From an uncultured Winogradskyella sp. (GTDB lineage Bacteria > Bacteroidota > Bacteroidia > Flavobacteriales > Flavobacteriaceae): a DNA stretch of 64,000 bases. The notes under the pieces were generated by a model that worked only from the letters and a program-made list of their open reading frames with translations, searched no databases and was not told the origin of the DNA. Below, one piece after another: positions 46,787-56,614 of this stretch. The translations under genes and the position numbers were made by a program. Each line of letters starts with the position of its first letter. Position 1 is the first letter of the stretch. The DNA is taken from positions 1 to 64,000 of the forward strand of contig NZ_CANMJY010000015.1 in assembly GCF_947498345.1 (NCBI RefSeq). The letters are read 5' to 3'.

Positions 46787-49627
46787 ATGAAAAAAATTAC
46801 ATTATTGCTTGCGATTATTGCTTTTTGTTTGCAGTCTAATGCGCAATTAAATGAAGGTTTTGATGCAACTACAATCCCTATAGATTGGACAGAGACCATA
46901 TTAACAGGTACGGGTAATGACTGGGTTTTTGGTGCAACTCAGAACCAAAACAATTCAGTTACTCCTAGAACAGGTGCTGGTATGGCATATTATTTTGAAG
47001 GGAGTTATGATAACGAAACAAATAGACTTGAAACTCCATCTCAAGATTTAACAAGTTTTACTACGCCTGTATTGACGTTTTATTACACCCAGAATGATTG
47101 GGGTGGTGACCAAGATGAATTAAGTATTTGGTATAAAGATTCTGCAGGTGGTACTTGGACTTTAATAGAGGAGTATACTTCTTCTATATCATCATGGACA
47201 GAAGTTAATATTATCTTACCTAATCCTAGTGCTGATTACTACATAGGTTTTCAAGGAAAAGCCTTTTGGGGTAGGGGAATTACAATTGATGATGCTTCCA
47301 TAGGCGAGGCACCAAGTTGTCTTCCTCCAGGAAACTTAAGTATTGAAATAACATCTACATCTACTGCTACACTGAATTGGACGGCTACTGGATCAGAAAC
47401 AGATTTTACTTATGAATATGGTGCTACTGGTTATGTTCAGGGAACTGGGCAAATAGGAGGTGCACAAGTTTTGGGTATGAGTTCAGCCGATATCACTGGT
47501 TTAACACCAGGTACTGATTATGATTTTTACGTTCAAAGTAATTGCGGTGGTGATGGGGATAGTACATATGCAGGACCATTTACATGGACACAGCCAGATA
47601 CAGGGCAATCTTGTGGTACTGCTTATGTAGCAAACTTAGAAGCTGATTGTGGTACCGCAACACCAATATCATTAGATTTTACAGGCGCACCTAGTAATAT
47701 TGCAACAAGTTGCGATACTTTTAACAATTATGGCTTATGGGCAACTGTAACGACAGATGCAGCTGGAGGTTTAACTGTAAATGCTTCTGCAGCTGTAGAT
47801 ATGGCTGTTTTTGATATGTGTGGTGGAACTGATATCGGATGTTACGATGCTGGTATAGATCCCTCTGTTGATATTGTTTTATCACCAAATACTCAGTATT
47901 ATTTATATTTTTGGCAAGAAGGTACAGGCTCAACAGCGATGGTAGATGTTTGTATTTCTTCATATACTCCATCTCCAGCACCTAACTGTGCTGAAGCACC
48001 AATAGTACCAGCAGATGCAGCAACAGATATTGCTCTCACAGCGGGTGATCTTAATATAAGTTGGACCGCCCCATCTTCTGGCCCTGCACCAACGGATTAT
48101 GAAGTGTTCTTTGGAGAAACTTCAGGAGCACTAGTATCTTTAGGCTTACTTGGTTCTACAGATACAAATGTCGATATTACTGGTTTAGACTTCAGTACAA
48201 CATATTACTGGAGTGTGGTGCCTTATAATGATGTTACACCAGCAGCAGGACCTTGTGCTGAGTGGAGTTTTACAACAGAAGGAGCACCTCTTGGTTTTGA
48301 TTGTAGTAACCCTATAGTAGTTGGTGCTTTACCATATAATACTACAGATAATACAGTTAATTATGGAGATGTTTATGATGGGGTTCCAGGGACTAATTGT
48401 TCTGCTAATAATTATCTTAGCGGCGATGATGTTGTTTATTCCTATACTGCAGGAATAGATGGATCAATTAGTATAGATTTAACGGCTATAGGTGATACAT
48501 ATGCAGGTATTTTTGTATACGCTGATTGTGCGGATATTGGTACAACGTGTTTAGCAGGAGATGTTAATGCAAATGCAACTGATGATTTATCAATTGGTGA
48601 TTTTGTTGTTACAAATGGCACTACATATTATATTGTAATTTCTACTTGGACTGCACCTCAAAGTACAGCATATACATTAGATATTACTGAGAATACTTGT
48701 ACTAATGCTACAGTAGCTTATACTGTTGTAGACGACTGTGCAGTTTCTGGAGGATTTAATATAGAAGTTGATATTACTGATATGGGTTCTGCAACTGATA
48801 TTACAGTTACTGATGACCAAGGTAGTGCTGCACAAACAACCATGAGTGCTACTACACTTACATTTGGTCCCTACGTTAATGCAACAGATGTAGTAATTAC
48901 TGTATCGGACGATAATGATGTTAATTGTGTTCAAAGTAGTGGTGTATTAACTCAGGTTGCTTGCCCTCCAGATAATGTAGATTGTGGTACCGCTGAAGCT
49001 GTAACATTAGGTATTAATGAAGCCGGTCCTCAGGTAACAGGTACTAATGTAGGAGCAGGTGATTCTGGTGTGCCAGACCCAAGTTGTAATAATTTTTATG
49101 AAGGATCAGATCTTTGGTATAGTTTCACAACACCTGATAATATGGATGAACTTACCATTGATATTGCGTCTTCAGGTTTTTCTTCTACAATTGCGGTGCT
49201 ATACGATAATTGTACTGACTTAAATGAGGTCGATTGTGACGTTCAGTTTACAAGTGCGCCAACTATAGTTTTCTCAGGTCTATCTTCTAGTACTACTTAT
49301 TACTTAAGGCTTTATGATTTTAGCGGTGATGATTTTGGACCTATAAGTTTCAATATAAGCGCTACTACCTCATTGAGTATTGACGATGTAGAAGATGCAT
49401 CGGCTTTTACATACTATCCAAATCCAGTAAAAAACAAGTTAACATTAAATGCTCAAAATACTATTGAGAATGTAACGATGTATAATATGCTAGGTCAAGA
49501 AGTATTAATAGTAACACCTAATAATGTAGATAGCGAGTTAGATATGTCTAGCTTACAAGGAGGTACTTATTTTGTTAAAGTAACTATTGCTAATACAACT
49601 AAAACCATAAGGGTGATTAAGCAATAA
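46787..49627 (+). CDS. Large T9SS-exported multidomain surface protein (paralogue A)
   Basis: The 946-residue protein has a signal peptide (MKKITLLLAIIAFCLQSNAQ). A MAM-like choice-of-anchor domain (about 22-175, EGFDATTIPIDW and SWTEVNIILP), FN3 domains (about 180-270 and 400-500), and pre-peptidase-like beta domains with paired cysteines (about 275-395, 505-640, 720-865) follow. The T9SS sorting domain is at about 875-946. It has no catalytic motif and is probably an adhesin or matrix protein. Its leader, signal region, sorting domain and terminator are duplicated in the next gene, while the middle differs. Confidence 0.85.
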   Translation: MKKITLLLAIIAFCLQSNAQLNEGFDATTIPIDWTETILTGTGNDWVFGATQNQNNSVTPRTGAGMAYYFEGSYDNETNRLETPSQDLTSFTTPVLTFYYTQNDWGGDQDELSIWYKDSAGGTWTLIEEYTSSISSWTEVNIILPNPSADYYIGFQGKAFWGRGITIDDASIGEAPSCLPPGNLSIEITSTSTATLNWTATGSETDFTYEYGATGYVQGTGQIGGAQVLGMSSADITGLTPGTDYDFYVQSNCGGDGDSTYAGPFTWTQPDTGQSCGTAYVANLEADCGTATPISLDFTGAPSNIATSCDTFNNYGLWATVTTDAAGGLTVNASAAVDMAVFDMCGGTDIGCYDAGIDPSVDIVLSPNTQYYLYFWQEGTGSTAMVDVCISSYTPSPAPNCAEAPIVPADAATDIALTAGDLNISWTAPSSGPAPTDYEVFFGETSGALVSLGLLGSTDTNVDITGLDFSTTYYWSVVPYNDVTPAAGPCAEWSFTTEGAPLGFDCSNPIVVGALPYNTTDNTVNYGDVYDGVPGTNCSANNYLSGDDVVYSYTAGIDGSISIDLTAIGDTYAGIFVYADCADIGTTCLAGDVNANATDDLSIGDFVVTNGTTYYIVISTWTAPQSTAYTLDITENTCTNATVAYTVVDDCAVSGGFNIEVDITDMGSATDITVTDDQGSAAQTTMSATTLTFGPYVNATDVVITVSDDNDVNCVQSSGVLTQVACPPDNVDCGTAEAVTLGINEAGPQVTGTNVGAGDSGVPDPSCNNFYEGSDLWYSFTTPDNMDELTIDIASSGFSSTIAVLYDNCTDLNEVDCDVQFTSAPTIVFSGLSSSTTYYLRLYDFSGDDFGPISFNISATTSLSIDDVEDASAFTYYPNPVKNKLTLNAQNTIENVTMYNMLGQEVLIVTPNNVDSELDMSSLQGGTYFVKVTIANTTKTIRVIKQ

Positions 49628-49646
49628 ATTTTAACTTATTTATTTT

Positions 49647-49676
49647 AAAAAAGCCGCTAATACTAGCGGCTTTTTT
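49647..49676 (+). terminator. Terminator of T9SS paralogue A
   Basis: A 13-bp stem with GC core GCCGCTA/TAGCGGC and loop ATAC is followed by Ts. It resembles the terminator of the next gene (53837-53862), in line with duplication of the whole transcription unit end. Confidence 0.85.
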
Positions 49677-49823
49677 AATTGTATACAATCACCTTTAAAC
49701 TTAAATGCTAATAAATCACCTTTAATCGTTATTTTTCGTTTTTGGTCGATTTAGATTTGTGATGGGATTATTTTAGAGATAATTAACATATTTTTATAGA
49801 ATTACTAACTTAATATATTTTTT

Positions 49824-52800
49824 ATGAAAAAAATTACATTATTATGCTTTGTCATGTTGGCTTTTTGCTGGCAAGGCTATGCGCAACTTGTTTCTGATGA
49901 TACTTGTACTACAAGTTTTACAGATATCAGTGGCACTGGTACAGATTTAGCTTTGGCTGATGACGGTGAGGCTAACATTACTTTATCTTTTGCTTTTGAA
50001 TTAGACGGTGTATCATCATCAGACCTACGTGTTGGTAATAATGGTGGTGTATTATTTAATGCAACTACAGGTGATGTAGGTACAGGGTCATCTCCAACAG
50101 CTCAAGGGTTTTATCCTTTAGCTACAGATATAGGTGGAGGTCCTGGTGCCGTATATTGGGAAGAAACTGGAGTAGCTCCGAACCGTATTTTAGTAGTACA
50201 ATGGAATGATAGACCGCATTATGACTCTGCTGCATTTGATGTAACCCCAGGTGGCGGTACGTTTCAATTACTCTTATACGAAACAACTAACGAAATTAGA
50301 TTTATTTATGAAGATTTAATTTTTGATGACCCCACTTATGATAATGGTGTAACAGCAGGTGTTCATGTAATTGGTGCTAATGGTACCTATACATACTCAC
50401 TGGAATCTTCTCTTGCAGGTGTATCTTGCGTTGAATGGAATGCACCTTCTTGTCCTTTTCCTTCAAATTTAACAGCAACAAGCATTACTTCAGATAGTGC
50501 TGTTTTAGGTTGGACAGAAACAGGTTCTGCAACTTCATGGAATATAGAAGTTGTAGATGTGGATGCAAATCCTCCAGGAAGTTCTACAGGAGTACCTACA
50601 CAATCAGGTGTAACAAATCCTTATATGCAAATGAGTTTAACATCAAATACTGCTTATGAATTTTACGTACAAGCAGTTTGTGGTGGTGATACTAGCCAAT
50701 GGGTAGGACCATTCGCATTTGCAACAGAATGTCTATCATTTACACCAGATTATAGTGCAGATATGAGTGTAAATGTACCTGACTGTTGGGAACAGGCTGG
50801 TAGTGGAACTCCAGCTACAGGACCTTCAGATCTTGGTGAGAGTCTTTGGGTTGCGAGTAACCATGATGGAACACCAAGTAATAGAATAAATTTATTTTTT
50901 GATAATAGAGAAGATTGGATTATCTCCCCTGTATTTGATTTATCAGCAGCAGCGGCAAGTGAGCTTGTAGTTTACGTTGCTTTAACAGAAGCAGCGACAA
51001 GTGGTTCAGGTGCTGATTTAGGTTCAGATGATTTAGTAGCTTTATTAATGACTACTGACGGTGGAGCAAATTGGACGACTATGCAATCTTGGGTTCAAGG
51101 TAATGTACCTACAGATGTAGGAGAGCAAATAATATATGATTTATCAGCAGTAACAGGAGATGTACAATTTGCTTTTTATGGAAGTGATGGACCAGTAAAT
51201 GATGCTGAAGATATTTATTTCCATGTAAGTCAATTTACCGTGAGAGAATCTCCTACGAATGCTCCAGATTGTCCTGCAAATGTAGTAGGTACTCCAGATG
51301 CTGGTTGTGGTAATTTTGCAAACGATATATCTTGGATGGCTAGTACAGGTGCAGATGGTTATAACATTACCATCGGAACAACATCGGGAGGTAACGATAT
51401 TGAAGATAATACAGATTTGGGTGATGTTACTAGCTATTCTTTTGAAGGCTCAGCTAACACAACTTACTATTATACTGTAACAGCATACAATGGTTTTGGA
51501 AGCTCGACTGGTTGTACAGAACAAGATTTTACTACAGCAGTTGACCCTTGTTATTGTATACCTCCAAGTACAAGTACTAATACAACAACATTAATAGATG
51601 ATGTTACAACTACTGGCGCAATATCAAATTTATCTAATACAGGTACAGGTTTATCAACTGACAGGTATGGGGATTTTACTGCTACTAATTCTGTAACAAG
51701 TTTTGCAGATGGTACGTTTGATTTTTCTGTAGAAATAGAAGGTGGAACTGTAGGTTGCGCAATTTGGGTAGATTGGAATAATGATTTTACTTTTGATCCT
51801 GCTACTGAAGTTGTATTTACTACTACCGCATATGGTAATGGTCCTTTTACAGGTACAATTGCTGTTCCTAACGCTACACCAAATGGTGATTATACTATGC
51901 GTATAATGATAGATTGGAACGATCCAGGACCAGATGATGATGCTTGTGCATATGAGGCAGAAAGAGGCGAAACAGAAGATTATACATTAACTGTTACTGA
52001 TGCCCCTGCGGATGCATTAGATTTTTATAACTTACAATTCCCTGGAACAGCAACAATAACAACAGGAGATTCTCAACTTGTTTATGCGCAAGCTTATGAA
52101 GCGGGCTTAACTGATCAAGGTAGTGCTACTGCCTCACCTGGTATAGAGGTTTGGATAGGCTATAGTGATATGGATACAGATCCTTCAGGAGCAGGCTGGA
52201 CATGGGTAACTGCTGTACCAAATCCAGGTTATGATTTTACAAATAATAATAACGATGAGTATCAATTAGACCTTGGTGCTGAAATTGTGCTACCTGGAAC
52301 ATATTATTATGCTTCTAGATTTAGACTTAATGGAGCCACTTTTACTTATGGTGGTTTTGATTCTGGCGGTGGTGACGGAGATTGGGATGGTACAAATGAT
52401 GTTAATGGTGTTTTAACTATAGACCCAATTGCTAATGATGATTGTGCAGGAGCTATTACTGTAACTCTTGGAGTTGGTACATGCGGTCCTGATGTTACGG
52501 GTAATAATACTACGGCTACTGATTCTGGGGTAGCACAAGCAGCTTGCGCTACAGCAACATATTCTGGTGGTGATTTATGGTATACATTTACACTTGGTGC
52601 AATGGATACTCAAGTTGATTATACTAGAAGTGCTTCAGCATTTTCTACAACACAGGTTGAGTTATACAGTGGAACTTGTGGAGCTTTAGTTGAAGTGGAT
52701 TGTACAACATCTGCTAGTGCTTCTTTTACTGGTTTAACAGGTGGTACTACTTACTACATGAGAGTTTACGATTGGGGTAATGATAATTTTGGTGATGTAA

Positions 52801-53816
52801 CCTTCTGTTTAGGTACACCTCCTGCTTGTTTTGAACCAACAGGTTTAGATGCGTCATTTGCTCCACCAACTTCTGCAACACTTTCTTGGGTTGCACCAAC
52901 TAGTGGTCCAGCACCTACAGGTTATAACTGGGAAGTAGTTCCAGCTGGAAATGGACAAGGAGTTGGAGTAGTTTCTAGTGGAAGTACTGCAAACTTAACT
53001 GATACAGCTACAGGTTTGACGGCAGATACATTATATGATTTATATGTACAGTCAGATTGTGGTGGTGGAGATTTAAGTGCATGGGCAGGACCATTTACTT
53101 TCAATGCAGGGCATTGTATTCCTTCAGGTACAAGTACTTCGACATTTATAGACAACTTTAGTACTTCTAACGCTGATGGTATGAATATTTCTAACTTAGC
53201 TTCAGGTCTTTCTGCTACTAATTACGGGAATAACTATGATACAATGACGGTTAGCGGAGCAGCTGATGGTTCATTTGATTTTAACGTAGAAATAGTTTCT
53301 GGTACAGTTGGATGTGCAGTATGGGTAGATTGGAACAATGATTTTGTTTTTGATGTGTCTGAAGTATCTTTTAGTACTACAGCTTATGGTAATGGGCCTT
53401 TTACAGGTACAGTGACTATACCAAACGGAACTCCAAATGGGGATTATAGAATGCGAGTAATGATTGACTGGAATGATCCAGAGCCAGGTGATGATGATGC
53501 TTGTGGTTTTGGCTCAGGTAGAGGAGAAGTTGAGGATTATAAGGTTACTGTAGATTCTACTTTATCTAATCCTGATTTAGAGGATGCATCTGCATTTACT
53601 TATTTCCCTAACCCAGTTAAAAATACATTAACGTTAAATGCTCAAAATACTATTGAGAATGTAACTATGTATAATATGCTAGGCCAAGAAGTATTAAGAG
53701 CTACACCTAATAATGTAGACAGCGAGTTAGATATGTCTAGCTTACAAGGAGGTACTTACTTTGTTAAAGTAACTATTGCTAATATTACTAAAACAATAAG
53801 GGTAATCAAGCAGTAA
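49824..53816 (+). CDS. Large T9SS-exported multidomain surface protein (paralogue B, two GEVED domains)
   Basis: The 1330-residue protein has a signal peptide (ending GYAQ, 21), an N-terminal beta domain (about 25-205), an FN3 domain (about 210-300), a MAM-like domain (about 310-480), and another FN3. Two GEVED domains sit near 590-730 and 1105-1250 (both with WVDWNNDF, TTAYGNGPFTGT and RGE-EDY). A pre-peptidase-like domain lies between them (about 875-1000), and the T9SS sorting domain is near 1255-1330. No catalytic residues are seen, so adhesion or surface-matrix roles are likely. It is a tandem paralogue of the preceding gene. Confidence 0.85.
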   Translation: MKKITLLCFVMLAFCWQGYAQLVSDDTCTTSFTDISGTGTDLALADDGEANITLSFAFELDGVSSSDLRVGNNGGVLFNATTGDVGTGSSPTAQGFYPLATDIGGGPGAVYWEETGVAPNRILVVQWNDRPHYDSAAFDVTPGGGTFQLLLYETTNEIRFIYEDLIFDDPTYDNGVTAGVHVIGANGTYTYSLESSLAGVSCVEWNAPSCPFPSNLTATSITSDSAVLGWTETGSATSWNIEVVDVDANPPGSSTGVPTQSGVTNPYMQMSLTSNTAYEFYVQAVCGGDTSQWVGPFAFATECLSFTPDYSADMSVNVPDCWEQAGSGTPATGPSDLGESLWVASNHDGTPSNRINLFFDNREDWIISPVFDLSAAAASELVVYVALTEAATSGSGADLGSDDLVALLMTTDGGANWTTMQSWVQGNVPTDVGEQIIYDLSAVTGDVQFAFYGSDGPVNDAEDIYFHVSQFTVRESPTNAPDCPANVVGTPDAGCGNFANDISWMASTGADGYNITIGTTSGGNDIEDNTDLGDVTSYSFEGSANTTYYYTVTAYNGFGSSTGCTEQDFTTAVDPCYCIPPSTSTNTTTLIDDVTTTGAISNLSNTGTGLSTDRYGDFTATNSVTSFADGTFDFSVEIEGGTVGCAIWVDWNNDFTFDPATEVVFTTTAYGNGPFTGTIAVPNATPNGDYTMRIMIDWNDPGPDDDACAYEAERGETEDYTLTVTDAPADALDFYNLQFPGTATITTGDSQLVYAQAYEAGLTDQGSATASPGIEVWIGYSDMDTDPSGAGWTWVTAVPNPGYDFTNNNNDEYQLDLGAEIVLPGTYYYASRFRLNGATFTYGGFDSGGGDGDWDGTNDVNGVLTIDPIANDDCAGAITVTLGVGTCGPDVTGNNTTATDSGVAQAACATATYSGGDLWYTFTLGAMDTQVDYTRSASAFSTTQVELYSGTCGALVEVDCTTSASASFTGLTGGTTYYMRVYDWGNDNFGDVTFCLGTPPACFEPTGLDASFAPPTSATLSWVAPTSGPAPTGYNWEVVPAGNGQGVGVVSSGSTANLTDTATGLTADTLYDLYVQSDCGGGDLSAWAGPFTFNAGHCIPSGTSTSTFIDNFSTSNADGMNISNLASGLSATNYGNNYDTMTVSGAADGSFDFNVEIVSGTVGCAVWVDWNNDFVFDVSEVSFSTTAYGNGPFTGTVTIPNGTPNGDYRMRVMIDWNDPEPGDDDACGFGSGRGEVEDYKVTVDSTLSNPDLEDASAFTYFPNPVKNTLTLNAQNTIENVTMYNMLGQEVLRATPNNVDSELDMSSLQGGTYFVKVTIANITKTIRVIKQ

Positions 53817-53836
53817 GTTATAAGTTATAAACTTTT

Positions 53837-53866
53837 AAAAGCCGCTAGTAATAGCGGCTTTTTTTT
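53837..53866 (+). terminator. Terminator of T9SS paralogue B
   Basis: An 11-bp stem (53837-53847 with 53852-53862, loop GTAA) with the same GC core as the terminator of paralogue A is followed by further Ts. Confidence 0.85.
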
Positions 53867-53975
53867 GCTTATTTATTTTATTATTATATATAAAAATATT
53901 TCTTATAGACCATCTAAAATGATACTATAAGTACAATCAAGTAGTGATGTTATAATATTTTGTGTTTGGTTTACT

Positions 53976-53983
53976 TACCTTTG
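53976..53983 (+). promoter_or_regulatory. -7 promoter element of the glycosyltransferase operon
   Basis: TACCTTTG matches TAnnTTTG and ends 6 bp before the glycosyltransferase ATG, implying a nearly leaderless transcript. A clear -33 element was not found. Confidence 0.4.
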
Positions 53984-53989
53984 TAAGGT

Positions 53990-54991
53990 ATGAAGACTAT
54001 TTCTTTTTCATTTATTATTCCTGTATATAATAGGCCTCACGAGATTAAGGAACTTTTAGAAAGTTTTTGCCAATTAAAAGGAGGTCATACCTATGAAATT
54101 GTAATTGTGGAAGACGGTTCTACCGAAACGTCAGAAGCGATAGTTAATACCTATAAACAGCAACTTAACCTATCATATTACTATAAGCCTAATTCTGGTC
54201 CAGGCGACTCTAGGAATTTTGGAATGCAGAAAGCAAAAGGAAACTACTTTATTATATTAGATTCTGATGTTATTTTGCCATCACAGTATTTAAACAAAGT
54301 CAAAACGTTTTTAGATGATACATATTATGACTGCTTTGGTGGCCCTGATGCAGCACATTCGTCGTTTAATAATCTTCAAAAAGCTATTAATTTTGCAATG
54401 ACTTCTTTTATTACTACTGGAGGGATAAGAGGTGGTGATAAACAGCTTGAAGACTTTCAACCAAGAAGCTTCAACATGGGGTTATCACAAAATGCATTTT
54501 TAGACTCTGGAGGATTTGGGAAAATTCACCCAGGTGAAGACCCAGATCTATCATTAAGATTACAAAAACTAGGCTATAAAACTACATTGATGAGAGAAGC
54601 TTATGTTTTTCACAAGCGCCGTATTTCTTGGTCTAAGTTTTACAAGCAAGTATATAAGTTTGGGAAAGTAAGGCCTATAATAAATCAATGGCATCCTGAT
54701 TCTAAAAGTTTGGTTTATTGGTTTCCTTCATTGTTTAGCTTAGGACTATTAACCTCTATTGTATTATTTATATTCAATATCATATGGCCGTTATATTTAT
54801 ATGGCTTATATTTTTTTATAGCCTTTATTTTAGCGTTGTTTTCCACTGTTAATTTAGTAGTTGCTATAAAAGCTGTGTTTGCTATTATCGTACAATTTTT
54901 TGGTTATGGTTATGGATTTTTAAAATCTACTTTTAATTTAGCTGTGTTACGCAAGCAACCAAAGGAAGCGTTTCCGGATTTATTCTTTTAA
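53990..54991 (+). CDS. Family 2 glycosyltransferase, membrane-bound
   Basis: The 333-residue protein has a GT-A domain (1-230). It opens SFSFIIPVYNRPHEI, has the nucleotide-binding IVEDGS, the metal-binding D-x-D in ILDSDV, and the late GEDPDLSLRLQKLGYK that fits the ED catalytic motif. At the C-terminus there are two or three transmembrane helices (about 240-310) and a cytoplasmic tail. It likely adds sugar to a lipid-linked or cell-surface glycan at the inner membrane. It is followed 7 bp later by the YbbR-like gene and coaE. No glycan cluster is nearby, so donor and acceptor are unknown. Confidence 0.9.
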   Translation: MKTISFSFIIPVYNRPHEIKELLESFCQLKGGHTYEIVIVEDGSTETSEAIVNTYKQQLNLSYYYKPNSGPGDSRNFGMQKAKGNYFIILDSDVILPSQYLNKVKTFLDDTYYDCFGGPDAAHSSFNNLQKAINFAMTSFITTGGIRGGDKQLEDFQPRSFNMGLSQNAFLDSGGFGKIHPGEDPDLSLRLQKLGYKTTLMREAYVFHKRRISWSKFYKQVYKFGKVRPIINQWHPDSKSLVYWFPSLFSLGLLTSIVLFIFNIIWPLYLYGLYFFIAFILALFSTVNLVVAIKAVFAIIVQFFGYGYGFLKSTFNLAVLRKQPKEAFPDLFF

Positions 54992-54998
54992 ATTATAG

Positions 54999-55955
54999 AT
55001 GAACCCAAAGAAAAAGTTAAACATATCAAGCTATTTAAAGAAAAAAAACGTTAAGCGTTTTAGTTTGTTCGTTGTTATAGCCTTCATGTTCTTAATTTTT
55101 TCAAAGCTCTCAAATGATTATAAGCAAACCATTCTACTTAAGGTAAATTTAACGAATGTAGAAGATGAAATTATACTACAAGATGACTCTTCATTTGTTA
55201 TGGAAGCTTATATAAAAGCCAAGGGTTTTGCATTAGTTCCCTTCATTTTTAAGAATTATAAGACTATTGTTTTAGATGCTAAGACAGATGTTGTTACAAA
55301 GCCAGAACATTATATTTTTGATGTAGATAAGCATAAATATCTTATAGAATTACAGTTGGGATCATCATACAAGGTAGTTTCTTTAAAACCCGATTCATTG
55401 GTGATATCATATTCAAAAAGGGCTTCAAAATATATTCCGATAGATTTGATGACGGATATAGATTTTGCTTCAGGGTTTGATATTCTAGATGGATATTCGT
55501 TGAGTACAGATAGTGTTAAGATTGTGGGGTCATTAGACCAGATAAGTAAAATTAAATCAATTGTTACCCAAAAGCTGACCTTACGACAAGTTAATAAGGA
55601 TATTAATAAAAGTGTAAAGCTTAAGCTATATGAAGGTTTAGATGTTTTTCCTAAAGCTGTAAATGTAGAAGCAAAAGTAAGGCGGTTTACCGAAGGTAAA
55701 ATCGAAATTCCAATTACAATAAAGAACAAACCTTCTAACACAGTGATCAATTATTTTCCCAAAACTGTTACTGTATTGTATTATGTAGATTTAGACCATT
55801 ACAATTCCATAAACATCTCAGATTTTAGTATTGAATGTGATTATACAGCTATTGAAGAAAATCAATCATATATTATCCCCAAAATCACAAAAAAACCCGA
55901 ATTCGTTAAACGAATAAGTGTGAAACAAAAAAGGATAGATTTTATAAAATTATAA
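54999..55955 (+). CDS. YbbR-like domain protein
   Basis: The 318-residue protein has one N-terminal transmembrane helix (about 22-38) after a basic segment, then repeated YbbR-type beta domains outside the membrane: segments around LIELQLGSSYKVVSLKPDSL, IDLMTDIDFASGFDILDGY and IEIPITIKNKPSN. YbbR domains in Firmicutes (CdaR) partner the cyclic-di-AMP synthase. No cdaA is beside it here, and in Flavobacteriaceae the gene is usually in front of coaE, as here (1 bp gap). Function is unknown. Confidence 0.82.
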   Translation: MNPKKKLNISSYLKKKNVKRFSLFVVIAFMFLIFSKLSNDYKQTILLKVNLTNVEDEIILQDDSSFVMEAYIKAKGFALVPFIFKNYKTIVLDAKTDVVTKPEHYIFDVDKHKYLIELQLGSSYKVVSLKPDSLVISYSKRASKYIPIDLMTDIDFASGFDILDGYSLSTDSVKIVGSLDQISKIKSIVTQKLTLRQVNKDINKSVKLKLYEGLDVFPKAVNVEAKVRRFTEGKIEIPITIKNKPSNTVINYFPKTVTVLYYVDLDHYNSINISDFSIECDYTAIEENQSYIIPKITKKPEFVKRISVKQKRIDFIKL

Positions 55956-55956
55956 G

Positions 55957-56544
55957 ATGCTGGTAGTAGGATTAACAGGAGGTATAGGTAGTGGTAAAAC
56001 TACTGTAGGTGAGTATTTTAAATCTTATAGCATACCTGTATATATAGCTGATAAAGAAGCAAAAGCGTTGATGAACCGTTCTAAAGTCATAAAACGTAAG
56101 CTCATTAAATTGTTTGGTCAATCTGCTTATGAAGATGGAAACTTGAATAGACCTTACTTAGCTTCAAAAATTTTTTCTGACAAATCTCTACTCTCAAAAA
56201 TGAATGCTATTGTACATCCCAAGGTGGCATCACATTTTAAGCGTTGGCTAAAAAAGCAAGATGCGCCATATGTACTTAAGGAAGCTGCAATTATTTTTGA
56301 AAATAATTTAGAACATCAATACGATTATATTATTACTGTTGTCGCTGATAAAGAATTAAGGGTTACTCGTGTTATGAAACGCGATGATACATCAATAGAG
56401 AAGGTAAAATCCATCATGAGTAATCAATTGTCTGATGAAGAAAAAATTAAAAAATCAGACTTTACGATTATTAACAACGATTTACAAGCGACAAAACAAC
56501 AAGTTGAAGAGATTCACTATGCGTTACTTCAAAAAATAAAATAA
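55957..56544 (+). CDS. coaE: Dephospho-CoA kinase CoaE
   Basis: CoaE phosphorylates the 3'-hydroxyl of dephospho-CoA, completing CoA synthesis. The 195-residue protein has the P-loop GGIGSGKTTV (residues 8-17), the CoA-binding segment VYIADKEAKALM and IVHPKVASHF, and the lid-type arginine region ELRVTRVMKRDD. It lies 1 bp after the YbbR-like gene. coaBC in this window acts two steps earlier. Confidence 0.95.
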   Translation: MLVVGLTGGIGSGKTTVGEYFKSYSIPVYIADKEAKALMNRSKVIKRKLIKLFGQSAYEDGNLNRPYLASKIFSDKSLLSKMNAIVHPKVASHFKRWLKKQDAPYVLKEAAIIFENNLEHQYDYIITVVADKELRVTRVMKRDDTSIEKVKSIMSNQLSDEEKIKKSDFTIINNDLQATKQQVEEIHYALLQKIK

Positions 56545-56558
56545 CATACAAGCCTTTT

Positions 56559-56610
56559 GTTAATGTAAGGTTAAACATAATTTGTGCTAAATGTTAAAAT
56601 GTTAAATTTG
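56559..56610 (+). promoter_or_regulatory. Promoter and GTTAA repeats of the two-component operon
   Basis: GTTAA words at 56559 and 56570 (11 bp apart), 56593 (23 bp further) and 56601 precede TAAATTTG (56603-56610), which fits the -7 consensus. GTTAATGTaagGTTAAA is close to the array near htrA (GTTAATGTggcGTTAAA). This may be autoregulation by the OmpR-type regulator encoded downstream. The promoter is so close to the ATG (56615) that the transcript might be leaderless. Confidence 0.4.
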
Positions 56611-56614
56611 ACTG

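Noticed and set aside
47721..47981. Minus-strand ORFs inside the T9SS genes (also 48677-48934, 52922-53155)
   Set aside because: They are antisense to well-supported repetitive coding sequence, are rich in Q, H or I from reverse-read repeats, and have no domain or promoter.
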